From Larkinella terrae (GTDB lineage: Bacteria > Bacteroidota > Bacteroidia > Cytophagales > Spirosomataceae), in contig NZ_WJXZ01000015.1 of NCBI RefSeq assembly GCF_009668025.1, positions 62,001 through 126,000 on the forward strand: a stretch of DNA of 64,000 bases. The letters are read 5' to 3'. This document shows, piece by piece, positions 16,924 to 25,472 of this stretch. How positions within the stretch are numbered: position 1 is the first letter of the stretch; each line of letters begins with the position of its first letter. Below the pieces are notes generated by a model, which was not told where the DNA came from, ran no database searches, and worked only from the letters and a program-made list of their open reading frames with translations. The position numbers and the translations under genes are program-made.

Positions 16924-18075
16924 TTAATTGGCAACCACCTGCGTTTCGGATTTAGCGGGGTTCAAGGTGAGCAGGCTTTCGGCAGACAGCGCCTGCGGGA
17001 CAATTTGCATGCCGTCGCGGATGTTCTGAATGCCTTCGTAAACCACTTTCTCGCCCGGTTCCAGGCCGGACTTCACGAGGTAGAACTGGGCCACGCGGCT
17101 TTGGGGTACGAAGCTCCGCATTTTCACTTTGTTGGACGCATCGACCACATAGACGTAGTTCTTATCCTGAATTTCAAAAACCGCCTTTTGCGGCACCAAA
17201 ACCGCGTTATCGACTTCGTTTTTCAGCCGGATTTTGCCCGTCGCGCCGTGTTTAAGCACCTTGTCGGGGTTCGGAAACCGGGCGCGGAACGCAATCGTGC
17301 CGGAACCGTCGTCGAACACACTTTCCATCGTTTCGATTTTTCCCGGCTGTTTATACGGCGAATCGTCGGCCAGCAACAAGGTGACTTCCTGCCCATTCCG
17401 ACTGTTTTTGCCTTTTTTGATGTATTCCAGGTATTCTTTTTCCGAAACGTGGAAGTACGCGTAGACTTCCTGAATGTCCGAAACCGTGGTCAGCAGGGCA
17501 CCCTCTTCGATCAGACTGCCCATTTTGAACGGAATCCGATTGATCACGCCATCGAACGGTGCCCGGATGCTGGCGTGCGCCAATCGCAGCGATGCATTGT
17601 CCTGGGCCGACTGGGCTTCTTCAATGGCCGCTTTAGCCGCATCCAGTTTGGATTTCGAGAGTTCGAGTTCGGAAGCTGAAATGACCTTTTTATCGACCAG
17701 CAACCGAACCCGGCTCAGCTCGACTTCGGCGGTTTTGGCTTCAGCCGTGGCGCTTTTCAGATTGGCGCGGGCCTTGGCCAGTTCCGCCTGATATTCCGCC
17801 TGATTGATCTGAAACAGCAATTGGCCTTTTTTCACCTGCCGACCTTCGTCCACCAGGATTTTATCCAGAAAACCGCTGACCCGGGCGCGAACCTCAACGT
17901 TCCGAACGGCTTCAACGTTGCCGGCATACTCCCGCTGCAGGGTCGTGGATTGCCGGGTAATTTCAAATATGGGCAAAGCCGGTTTTTCGACCTCGGCTTT
18001 TTCTTCCGTCTGGTTGCCACAGCCGCTCAGTAAAGCACTGACCAGCAGCGAGCTCACAAGAATGTATGCTTTCAT
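16924..18075 (-). CDS. RND efflux periplasmic adaptor (AcrA/MFP family)
   Basis: 383 residues from ATG 18075 (MKAYILVSSLLVSALLSGCG); the lipobox LLSGC anchors it to the inner membrane. Domains in order: barrel-sandwich/lipoyl half (EVRARVSGFLDKILVDEGRQ), a coiled-coil hairpin at about residues 100-165 rich in Lys, Ala and Glu, a second lipoyl half (IRAPFDGVINR), beta-barrel and membrane-proximal domains. It links the RND pump to the outer-membrane channel. First of the three pump genes. Confidence 0.94.
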   Translation of the reverse strand: MKAYILVSSLLVSALLSGCGNQTEEKAEVEKPALPIFEITRQSTTLQREYAGNVEAVRNVEVRARVSGFLDKILVDEGRQVKKGQLLFQINQAEYQAELAKARANLKSATAEAKTAEVELSRVRLLVDKKVISASELELSKSKLDAAKAAIEEAQSAQDNASLRLAHASIRAPFDGVINRIPFKMGSLIEEGALLTTVSDIQEVYAYFHVSEKEYLEYIKKGKNSRNGQEVTLLLADDSPYKQPGKIETMESVFDDGSGTIAFRARFPNPDKVLKHGATGKIRLKNEVDNAVLVPQKAVFEIQDKNYVYVVDASNKVKMRSFVPQSRVAQFYLVKSGLEPGEKVVYEGIQNIRDGMQIVPQALSAESLLTLNPAKSETQVVAN

Positions 18076-18218
18076 AATAGGTATATTTTTCAAGTTAGGC
18101 GTAACGATCAGCCACGACGTAGTTCATCCACGAGGGATGCCCGTCCTGCCTGTCAATCGGAAGTAACCTGGATTTTGTGGTACGCTAATGCACGAATGGC
18201 CGTCAACACGGCCTGAAA

Positions 18219-18614
18219 TCAGTGCTGAGGTGGCGGGGAAGTGATCTCCTGAACGTGGGAAAACACGCGGATGAACAGAAGTCGAACAGGTCGGGAAGTG
18301 AGATGCCAGACGACCGGTTTCAGTTCAAATGCAAAAAGTGGCGCAAAGAAGTAGTCATGCTCGATGTTGGCGACGTCGGATTCTTCTTTGGCATCGTCCT
18401 GTTCCGGAACGGCGTCAATGATGCCCAGCCAGTTTTCCAGAACCAGTTCTCCGATGCTTTCGATTCGATTGACGGACAAATCTTCTTTTTGGGCACCATG
18501 AGCCAATCGGTGGGAATAATGTTCGGGCACATCAACACTGATGTTGATGATGTGCAGCGCCATTAACCAACAGAATAACCGGTGCAGTAAGAAGCTTTTT
18601 CGCCGTTTACTCAT
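18219..18614 (-). CDS. Small conserved protein upstream of efflux operon
   Basis: 131 residues. A hydrophobic N-terminal segment (LLHRLFCWLMALHIINISVD, about residues 9-28) could be a signal or a single membrane anchor. An acidic middle contains LSVNRIESIGELVLENWLGI. The hydrophobic start plus acidic 'ESxxEhhhE' middle is a pattern I associate with small Bacteroidota proteins found beside efflux pumps, but no function is known to me. It lies on the same strand 143 bp upstream of the adaptor gene, so it may lead the operon. Confidence 0.65.
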   Translation of the reverse strand: MSKRRKSFLLHRLFCWLMALHIINISVDVPEHYSHRLAHGAQKEDLSVNRIESIGELVLENWLGIIDAVPEQDDAKEESDVANIEHDYFFAPLFAFELKPVVWHLTSRPVRLLFIRVFSHVQEITSPPPQH

Positions 18615-18953
18615 TTCTAATTGTCAGAAATACAGTATCAATTTAAACACTTATATCGGAAATATGCAACTATTACTTCTAAAAAAGGCCAATTATTGCA
18701 AATTGTTACTGCTTTTTCTCCGATCATTACAATTTAAGTCATGTCGAATCCATCGCGGCAACCGTGGGTCACACCCGCAACTTCCGAAACCGGTTTTACC
18801 GATTATCAGCCTTTCGACTTAGTAACGCATTTAATACCAGCCGTTTAAAAATAAACACCGATCAGGCAAAAGAGTTCGCGGACTGTCGGGACCAAAGTCA
18901 GAAAAAGTGCTGATCTTAGCCGATCATTTGAACTGGTAATCATCCAAAAACCC
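18615..18953. other. Gene-free stretch
   Basis: 339 bp between divergent genes, AT-rich toward the efflux side. It holds a small GATCTTAGCCGATC palindrome (about 18911-18924) shortly before the DUF1697 start. Presumably it contains both promoters, but no box clear enough to call was found. Confidence 0.4.
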
Positions 18954-19520
18954 ATGAAAACGTACTTGGCGATCCTGCGCGGCATTAATGTAAGTGGTCA
19001 TAAAAAAATAACAATGACTGACTTAAAAAGTCTGTTTGAAGAATTGAACTGCACGCAGGTCAGGACGTACATTCAGAGCGGAAACGTCGTGTTCAATCAG
19101 GAAGTGAGCAGCCCGGAGGAGCAAATCCGGCAGATTGAAAAAAAAATCGCTGATACCTACGGTTTTCAGGTGCCGGTGCTCATCCGGTCGCTGGCCGAAC
19201 TAAGGAATGTGGCGCAAAACAATCCGTTTTTAACAGAAAAAGACATTGAAATTGACAAACTTCACGTGACTTTTTTAGCGGATATTCCCAGCGAATCAAA
19301 CCGCGAGAAAATAAAAGACGTAACGTTCGGTTCCGACCGGTTTAGTATCGTCGGAAAAGACGTTTATGTGTATTGCCCCGGCGGTTATGGAAACACGAAA
19401 CTGAGCAATACTTTTTTTGAAAACAAGCTTAAGGTAACCGCTACTACGCGCAACTGGCGATCGGTCAATGAGCTTCTCAAAATGGCGGAGTCGACGGCGA
19501 ACGAGCGCCCAAATTCCTGA
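18954..19520 (+). CDS. DUF1697 domain-containing protein
   Basis: 188 residues starting MKTYLAILRGINVSGHKKI. The N-terminal LRGINVxGxxKxxMxxLxxLFE motif and the IQSGNVVF strand are diagnostic of DUF1697. The protein is soluble with an alpha/beta-plait-like character. Family function unknown. Monocistronic; the next gene on the same strand has its own -7-like box. Confidence 0.9.
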   Translation: MKTYLAILRGINVSGHKKITMTDLKSLFEELNCTQVRTYIQSGNVVFNQEVSSPEEQIRQIEKKIADTYGFQVPVLIRSLAELRNVAQNNPFLTEKDIEIDKLHVTFLADIPSESNREKIKDVTFGSDRFSIVGKDVYVYCPGGYGNTKLSNTFFENKLKVTATTRNWRSVNELLKMAESTANERPNS

Positions 19521-19599
19521 AATTTCCCGGCAAAAAACCGTGTCGGATTTCCCCCGAAAATTGTCGTTTTCACCCCCCTTCCAATCCATTTTCCACCCG

Positions 19600-19607
19600 T
19601 ACTTTTG
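19600..19607 (+). promoter_or_regulatory. -7 box for the DHFR-like gene
   Basis: TACTTTTG matches TAnnTTTG exactly, but no good -33 box is at the right spacing. The resulting leader of about 57 nt contains a CACGGAC..GTCCGTG hairpin (19616-19622 with 19642-19648). Confidence 0.45.
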
Positions 19608-19668
19608 CATTGTACCACGGACCGGCGGGCAACCCCGTTTAGTCCGTGAGTATATAAAAACAGAAACC

Positions 19669-20232
19669 ATGAGAAAGCTAAAACTGCAAACACAATTATC
19701 GCTCGACAGCTTTATCTGCGGGCCCAACGGCGAAATGGACTGGCTGGTGTGGAACTGGGATGAGGAGCTAATGAACTACGTAAAAGCGCTGACAGAACCG
19801 GTAGACTGCATTTTGCTGGGCCGCGTGCTGGCGGAAGGCTTTATTCCGGCCTGGGCCGAACGGGCCTCCAATCCCGAAACGGCCGAACCTGGTGCGACGA
19901 AAATGAACGAAACGCCCAAAGTTGTTTTTTCGAAAACACTGGAAACCAGTCAATGGGAAAACGTAACGCTGGCAACCGGCGATCTGGTGGAAGAAGTGAC
20001 CAAGCTGAAAAACCAGCCGGGCCAGGACCTGATTGCCTACGGGGGCGGCCGGTTTGTTTCCGACCTGATCAAACACGGATTAATCGACGACTATCACCTG
20101 TTTATAAATCCAACGGCAATTGGTTCCGGTATGCCGATTTTTAAAGAAGTGGATCAGAAACTCAATCTGAAACTGGTCAAAGCTTCGCCTTTTAGCTGCG
20201 GAATTGTTGTTCTGCAGTATCAGCCAGCCTGA
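19669..20232 (+). CDS. Dihydrofolate reductase family protein (RibD C-terminal type)
   Basis: 187 residues from ATG 19669 (MRKLKLQTQLSLDSFICGPN). It has the RibD_C/YwjB-type fold: SLDSFICGPNGEMDW at the N-terminus, LLGRVLAEGF for NADPH binding, and IAYGGGRFVSDLIKHGLIDD with INPTAIGSGMPIF near the C-terminus. It is an NADPH-dependent reductase of unknown substrate, not the essential folate DHFR. The longer upstream frame is not supported. Confidence 0.88.
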   Translation: MRKLKLQTQLSLDSFICGPNGEMDWLVWNWDEELMNYVKALTEPVDCILLGRVLAEGFIPAWAERASNPETAEPGATKMNETPKVVFSKTLETSQWENVTLATGDLVEEVTKLKNQPGQDLIAYGGGRFVSDLIKHGLIDDYHLFINPTAIGSGMPIFKEVDQKLNLKLVKASPFSCGIVVLQYQPA

Positions 20233-20330
20233 GAATCTTTGAATTGAAAAGATGCGGTTTTTAGAAGAAATAAACCGGTCGGTTATGAGAAATTTAACCT
20301 TAAAAAAACGTCTGATTAAATTGTTTTTTA

Positions 20331-20368
20331 CGTTGATTTTATCCTGAAAATTCAGGATAAAATCAACG
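20331..20368. repeat. 18-bp perfect inverted repeat spanning a stop codon
   Basis: CGTTGATTTTATCCTGAA (20331-20348), two A residues, then its exact complement (20351-20368). One arm is the last coding region and stop codon of the acyl-CoA synthetase gene. Neither strand shows the usual T-run directly after the stem, so it is not a textbook terminator. Confidence 0.85.
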
Positions 20369-22025
20369 ATTTCATTTCGGAACGAATCTTCTTTTTATCA
20401 AGCTTCCCGACGCTGGTTTTGGGGATTTCCGTCACAATAACAATCCGATCCGGTACGTACCATTTATTGATTTCGCCGGTTGTCACGTGAACCTGCAAAG
20501 CGGTTTTGATGGTTTCGGCGGTTACTTTCCCGGCATAATCCGGTTTCAGCACCACCAGCGCGTGCGGCCGTTCTCCCCATTTCTCATCCGGAAAACCCAC
20601 CACCGCCGACTCCGCAATTCCTTCGACCTGCGACAGCCAGTTTTCAATGGCCAGCGACGAAACCCACTCGCCCCCGGATTTGATGACGTCCTTGGTGCGG
20701 TCGGCGATGATGATCCAATTGTCGGGCGTGATGGCGGCTACGTCGCCCGTGTGCATCCAGCCGTTTCGCCAGAGTTCTTCACTTCGCTCCGGTTCCTTAT
20801 AGTAACCCTGCGTCATCCAGGAACCGCGAACCGTTAACTCGCCCAGCGAATGGCCGTCGTGCGGAACCGGCTGACCGTCGTCGTCCTGCAACTGAAGATC
20901 CACAAAAGGCGCAATCCGCCCGGCCCGCGTGCGAAACTCAACCTGCTCATCGATCGACAAATCCCGTTCGTTATCACTCAGATAAGTCAGGGAAAGCACA
21001 GGAGCAGTTTCGGACAAACCGTAGCCCGCATACACCTGAATGCCCAGTTCCAGGGCCGCTTTGGCCAGCCCTTTCGTGAGCGCCGAGCCGCCAATGATTA
21101 CTTTCCAGGGGCTCAAATCCGCCTGTTTTGCCCCAGGACAGTTGATGACCATCGTCAGAATGGTCGGCACACAATGCGAAAGCGTTACTTTTTCTTCCGT
21201 TAATAATTTCAATATCAAATCGGGCTCGTAGCGCCCCGGGTAGACCTGTTTGGCCGAAAGCATTGTTGCCAGGAGCGGAAAGCCCCAGGCGTGGACGTGA
21301 AACAGGGGCGTAATCGGCATGTAGACATCGTTGGTGGGATGAAACGGAACGGCCTCGTAACCACTGATATACGTCACCAGGCCCATCGTGTGCATGAACA
21401 ACTGCCGGTGCGAAAAATACACGCCTTTTGGGTTGCCCGTGGTGCCGGTCGTATAGAATGTGGTCGCCCAGGTGTTTTCATCAAAATCCGGAAAATTGTA
21501 TTGATCCGAAGCGGTTTTCAGCAAACTTTCGTATTCACCAACAAAACCGTCTGGCACGTTAACTTCCTGATTTTGATAGACTTTATCGCTAACCAGAATA
21601 ATCTTCTCGACGGTCGTCAACTGGCTTTTGACCGCTTCCAGCAACGGCAGAAAATCCTCGTGAATAATGACCACTTTGTCTTCCGCGTGGTTCATGCAAT
21701 ACAGAATCTGCGCCGGAGACAGCCGCACGTTGATGGTGTGCAGAATGGCGCCCATGCACGGAATGGCGAAAAAACATTCCAGATACCGGTGGCTATCCCA
21801 GTCAAAAACCGCTACCGTGTCGCCCGGTTTAACGCCCTCCGCCAGCAGCAAATTGGCCAGCTGCCGAACCCGCTGGTTGAACGTTACGTAATTCATGCGG
21901 AACAGATCGCGGTATAAAATCTCCCGATGTGGCTCATACTTAAGCGATTGAGCCAGCAGCGTTTTTACCAACAGCGGTTGTTCCTGAGCCGAAGCGGTCC
22001 GCGGAATCAGTTTCGTAGCAATCAT
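20352..22025 (-). CDS. Long-chain acyl-CoA synthetase (AMP-forming)
   Basis: 557 residues. ANL-superfamily ligase: the A3 loop YTTGTTGNPKGVYFSHRQ binds ATP phosphates; GYGLSETAPV is the A5 motif; TGDVAAITPDNWIIIADRTK carries the A7 Asp; VGKLDKKKIR near the end includes the catalytic A10 Lys. It activates a fatty or other carboxylic acid to its CoA thioester. The sequence style is close to medium/long-chain (AlkK-like) ligases. Single gene. Confidence 0.92.
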   Translation of the reverse strand: MIATKLIPRTASAQEQPLLVKTLLAQSLKYEPHREILYRDLFRMNYVTFNQRVRQLANLLLAEGVKPGDTVAVFDWDSHRYLECFFAIPCMGAILHTINVRLSPAQILYCMNHAEDKVVIIHEDFLPLLEAVKSQLTTVEKIILVSDKVYQNQEVNVPDGFVGEYESLLKTASDQYNFPDFDENTWATTFYTTGTTGNPKGVYFSHRQLFMHTMGLVTYISGYEAVPFHPTNDVYMPITPLFHVHAWGFPLLATMLSAKQVYPGRYEPDLILKLLTEEKVTLSHCVPTILTMVINCPGAKQADLSPWKVIIGGSALTKGLAKAALELGIQVYAGYGLSETAPVLSLTYLSDNERDLSIDEQVEFRTRAGRIAPFVDLQLQDDDGQPVPHDGHSLGELTVRGSWMTQGYYKEPERSEELWRNGWMHTGDVAAITPDNWIIIADRTKDVIKSGGEWVSSLAIENWLSQVEGIAESAVVGFPDEKWGERPHALVVLKPDYAGKVTAETIKTALQVHVTTGEINKWYVPDRIVIVTEIPKTSVGKLDKKKIRSEMKSLILS

Positions 22026-22137
22026 TAAGCAGGTTTTAGGAATAGCCCGGAAAGCAAACCGGAACCGAATCAGACAATATTATCTTGCTGAAATTATAGA
22101 ATTTTAGACAATTCCGCGTTCCTCACCGGTTTTTATT

Positions 22138-23379
22138 TTAGAGCAGCAGCCCCGCTAACGTAGCTGACATATACGACGCCAGGGTTCCGCAAATCAACGC
22201 TTTGAAACCCAGTTTAGCCAGATCGCTCCGGCGCGAGGGAGCCAGTTCGCCAATCCCGCCGACCTGAATAGCAATAGACGAGAAATTGGCAAAACCGCAG
22301 AGCGCAAAACTCGTGATCGCAATGGTTTTAGGATCGAGGGTGTTTTTTATTTTGACCAGATCGAGGTAGGCCACGAACTCATTCACCACCATTTTAGTCC
22401 CCATCAATGAACCGGCGGCCTGAACGTCCTGCGAAGGAACGCCCATTGCCCAGGCAAAAATGGAAAAGATGTTGCCGAGTAAATAATTGAGACTCAGGTT
22501 CGAAAAGCCGAAAATGTAGTAGCCAATCCGGAACAGAATGCTGTCGATCAGCGCCATCAGGGCGATAAAACCGATCAGCATGGCGATGACATTGAAACCT
22601 ACTTTCAGGCCTTCGCTTGCACCGGAGGCAATCGCATCGAGCAGATTGGCGTGGGTTTTCTTGATTTCCAGTTTTACAGTTCCTTCGGTTTCCGAAACTT
22701 CGGTTTCGGGAAAAACAATTTTGCTGATGACCAGCGCCCCCGGTGCCGCCATCAGGCTAGCCGCCAGCAGGTAAGGTGCCGGAACGCCCAGCGAAATGTA
22801 AACCGCCAGAACCCCGCCCGCAATACAGGCAAAACTTCCGGTCATGGACGCCAGCAGCTCCGATTTCGTCATGGTTTTCAGGTACGGCTTGATCATAATC
22901 TGGGCTTCGACCTGTCCGACAAATGTGCTTGATACGTTCGATAGAGCTTCCGCACCGCTCACGCCCATCAGCCATTTCATGACCCGCGCCAGAACCGCTA
23001 CCACCCGCTGCATGATGCCGAGGTGGTAGAAAATATTGACCAGAACCGCTACGAAAATGATGGTCGGAATAACCTGAAAGAAGAAAATAAAGCCGTTTTC
23101 GGGGCCAAATGCTTTACTGAGCAGTTCCCGATTGACAAGAGGAGAAAAAACGAATTCCGCTCCGCGAACGGATTTCTGGAGCAGTCGGTCAACGAACTGG
23201 CCCAACGTCTGGAAAATCGTTTGCCCAATGTCCGTTTTCAGGATGAAAACCGCCAGTCCGAACTGGAGCAACAGCCCCACTCCAACGGTTCGGTAATTGA
23301 TTGCTTTGCGGTTGTTTGACATGGCATAAGCGATGCCCAATATCAGTGCGATGCCGATCAGTCCGGTAAAACGGCTCAT
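22138..23379 (-). CDS. CNT-family nucleoside transporter (NupC-like)
   Basis: 413 residues, strongly hydrophobic, about ten membrane segments plus re-entrant hairpins. The family signature GVSGAEALSNVSSTFVGQVE is present, as is FALCGFANFSSIAIQ in the second half (nucleoside and cation site). It imports nucleosides with Na+ or H+. ATG at 23379 gives MSRFTGLIGIALILGIAYAM. Single gene, divergent from the lipoprotein that follows. Confidence 0.94.
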   Translation of the reverse strand: MSRFTGLIGIALILGIAYAMSNNRKAINYRTVGVGLLLQFGLAVFILKTDIGQTIFQTLGQFVDRLLQKSVRGAEFVFSPLVNRELLSKAFGPENGFIFFFQVIPTIIFVAVLVNIFYHLGIMQRVVAVLARVMKWLMGVSGAEALSNVSSTFVGQVEAQIMIKPYLKTMTKSELLASMTGSFACIAGGVLAVYISLGVPAPYLLAASLMAAPGALVISKIVFPETEVSETEGTVKLEIKKTHANLLDAIASGASEGLKVGFNVIAMLIGFIALMALIDSILFRIGYYIFGFSNLSLNYLLGNIFSIFAWAMGVPSQDVQAAGSLMGTKMVVNEFVAYLDLVKIKNTLDPKTIAITSFALCGFANFSSIAIQVGGIGELAPSRRSDLAKLGFKALICGTLASYMSATLAGLLL

Positions 23380-23653
23380 TCAGTAAGTTGATTAGTGTAA
23401 GTGTACGGTATTTTACAAAAAACGTGTGAAGATAAGAAGGAATGAGAGGTGTCTAATGCAAACGCTGTGGTTTTTTATTGCCTATTGCTTTCGTTTCCAA
23501 TTTTTATATACGCGACCAGTGCTATTTAAATCCAGTTGTTAAAATTCACTTTTCTGAAATAATTAATAGACAAAGATCTTCCGAATCGGTTACTTTATTA
23601 AGATTGATATTCAATCTATTAAGTATTAATAATATACTATTTAATAGACAAAT

Positions 23654-25252
23654 ATGAAAATCATTGTAACGTCTTTCCTCGTAACGATTTTCCTTTTGCT
23701 CACCCAATCCTGCCAGAATCCCCTGGAAAATGTGGTGATTGGTTTTAAAGATCCGATTGAGAATGGAATTGTCGAAATGCGATTCCGGAGTTTAAAAGGA
23801 GCCATTCCAAAAACCGTCGATTTGACCATTGCGGGGGCCGACGCCGACAAGATCGTTACGACTCTTAACACGGATAATTTTAAAGTGAATGAAGATGGTG
23901 TGCTGATTCTGGCGGCTTCTCCCGAATCCGATTATTCGCACACCGATCCGCTCAAATTTCTGGTAGTCGCACAAGCTACTGATTATCTGGACATTATTCA
24001 ACCCGTTGAATTAGCTGATACGGGTCGCCACACTTTATCACCTGCCTGGATTAAGCTGACTGATCCGCCCTTCCACTTATCGGCAACGCAGCTAACCGGC
24101 GTTAACCCATCTGCCGGAATTACTGCCACGACCCCAGCAATCAACCAGAAAAAGGACAACGTGACGGCGATCATCGCTCCGGGCTCTGAGTTGAAGAATG
24201 CGGGTGGGACGGTATTGGCCGGACCATTCACGGCGGCTTTGGTACACATCGAAAACCGGGGAAACAATGCCGCCGACTACCTTCCTACGGGTTCGATTCT
24301 GTCGCCGGTGACGGGATCAGACGGAACCAATCTGGGCTCGCAGCAACTCAGCCAGATTGCGGGCGCTTTCTCGCTGGAGTTATATGACGATCAATTCAGA
24401 ATGGCTCAGCAGATTTCCAAACCGGTCTCGTGCGTGATGACGCTGAATCCGGCCTTGCTAAATCCGGCGCTGGGGCGAGCTATTCAGGCGGGTGATGCGA
24501 TTCCGTTTTACCGCTATAATCGGGTTACGAAGCGTTGGCAGCAGGAAAAACCGGGTCTCGTATCCCGAAACGGATCAACCGGGCAACTGGAGTGTAAAAC
24601 GACACTCTCCCACCCTGAACTATGGGTGGCGGGCTGGACGCAGGCGGTTTGTGAAGAAGGACCGGTTTTTACAGTCAGCAGCAAGCTGAATCAGGTCGAT
24701 ATCCGGTATTTATGCAAAGTTGTGGATGCGGATACAAAGCAGGAACTGAGTTCTTTTTATGCTTTTTTAAACAACGGCGACCGCATCACCTTGACCCATT
24801 TGCGGCAGAATCGGAAAGTGCAGCTTCGGGTTTACAATTACAACGATGCCTACAGCACCGGCGACCCGGGCCAGCCGCTGGTTGAAACCGTTCCCTTGGC
24901 AACCTGTAATCAAACTCCGGAGACCCTTGATTTGCAAAAATTACCGATTCCACCGGCCATAACGGTAAGTTTTGAATTCGCTTGTCCACCTCCTACCAAG
25001 CTCAACGAATCGCTGTTACCGTCTAAAATCCGGTTACAGTATAGCCCTGAAGGGCAACGCGACTGGCGGGATCTGGTAACGCTGGATCGAAAAAATACCC
25101 GTTCGATGTCGTATAAATTACAGATAAAAAAACCGTATGATATTCGGGTCAGTACCGATGGCGGGACAACCTGGCCGCTGAATCAACCGCATTTTGTGCC
25201 CGACAATAACCGCCTGGCTTTCGAAATTGCCTCACCGGAGTTTTGTAAGTAA
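23654..25252 (+). CDS. Large lipoprotein, unknown function
   Basis: 532 residues; the signal peptide ends in a lipobox (LLTQSC, Cys about residue 20). Beta-rich throughout, with Thr/Pro/Asn-rich stretches and at least two likely Ig-like segments: around residues 40-115, and a C-terminal piece with RLQYSPEGQRDWRDL and PYDIRVSTDGGTTWP. It probably sits at the outer membrane as a surface or periplasmic binding protein. No enzyme motif recognised. The gene is preceded by a very AT-rich 90 bp and followed by a hairpin and a dispersed repeat. Confidence 0.8.
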   Translation: MKIIVTSFLVTIFLLLTQSCQNPLENVVIGFKDPIENGIVEMRFRSLKGAIPKTVDLTIAGADADKIVTTLNTDNFKVNEDGVLILAASPESDYSHTDPLKFLVVAQATDYLDIIQPVELADTGRHTLSPAWIKLTDPPFHLSATQLTGVNPSAGITATTPAINQKKDNVTAIIAPGSELKNAGGTVLAGPFTAALVHIENRGNNAADYLPTGSILSPVTGSDGTNLGSQQLSQIAGAFSLELYDDQFRMAQQISKPVSCVMTLNPALLNPALGRAIQAGDAIPFYRYNRVTKRWQQEKPGLVSRNGSTGQLECKTTLSHPELWVAGWTQAVCEEGPVFTVSSKLNQVDIRYLCKVVDADTKQELSSFYAFLNNGDRITLTHLRQNRKVQLRVYNYNDAYSTGDPGQPLVETVPLATCNQTPETLDLQKLPIPPAITVSFEFACPPPTKLNESLLPSKIRLQYSPEGQRDWRDLVTLDRKNTRSMSYKLQIKKPYDIRVSTDGGTTWPLNQPHFVPDNNRLAFEIASPEFCK

Positions 25253-25272
25253 AAATAGTTTAAAGTTTAAGG

Positions 25273-25319
25273 TTTATAGCTGGTTGACGCAAGATCAGAA
25301 GGCGTCAGCCAACTATAAA
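25273..25319. terminator. Strong hairpin after the lipoprotein gene
   Basis: TTTATAGCTGGTTGACGC (25273-25290) pairs with an 18-nt arm at 25302-25319 with two mismatches, around an 11-nt loop. No T-run follows, so it may be a transcript-stabilising hairpin or part of the adjoining repeat rather than an intrinsic terminator. Confidence 0.5.
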
Positions 25320-25322
25320 TGA

Positions 25323-25461
25323 CTGTCTAAACTTTATAATTTCCCACCTTTCGTGTTGCCCCCAACCCCCTAAAGGGGGCTTTAGCACACCGATTAAAGC
25401 CCCCTTTAGGGGGTTGGGGGCAACATAGAAAACATGATCTACTATTTTGGACAATCTCTAA
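25323..25461. repeat. Dispersed palindromic repeat, copy 2 of 2
   Basis: Near-identical to 1696-1835, same orientation. The central palindrome from GTTGCCCCC to GGGGGCAAC is unchanged; differences lie in the flanks (for example TTTCGTG in place of TTTCGCG, and a shorter T tract before GACAATCTCTAA). It sits between convergent genes. Confidence 0.9.
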
Positions 25462-25472
25462 ACTCAAAACTG

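Noticed and set aside
16894-17679. 261-residue plus-strand frame antisense to the adaptor gene
   Set aside because: Shadow of the AcrA-like gene; no domain or plausible start context.
20331-20368. Inverted repeat called as an intrinsic terminator
   Set aside because: Neither strand has a T-run directly after the stem, so it is listed as a repeat instead.
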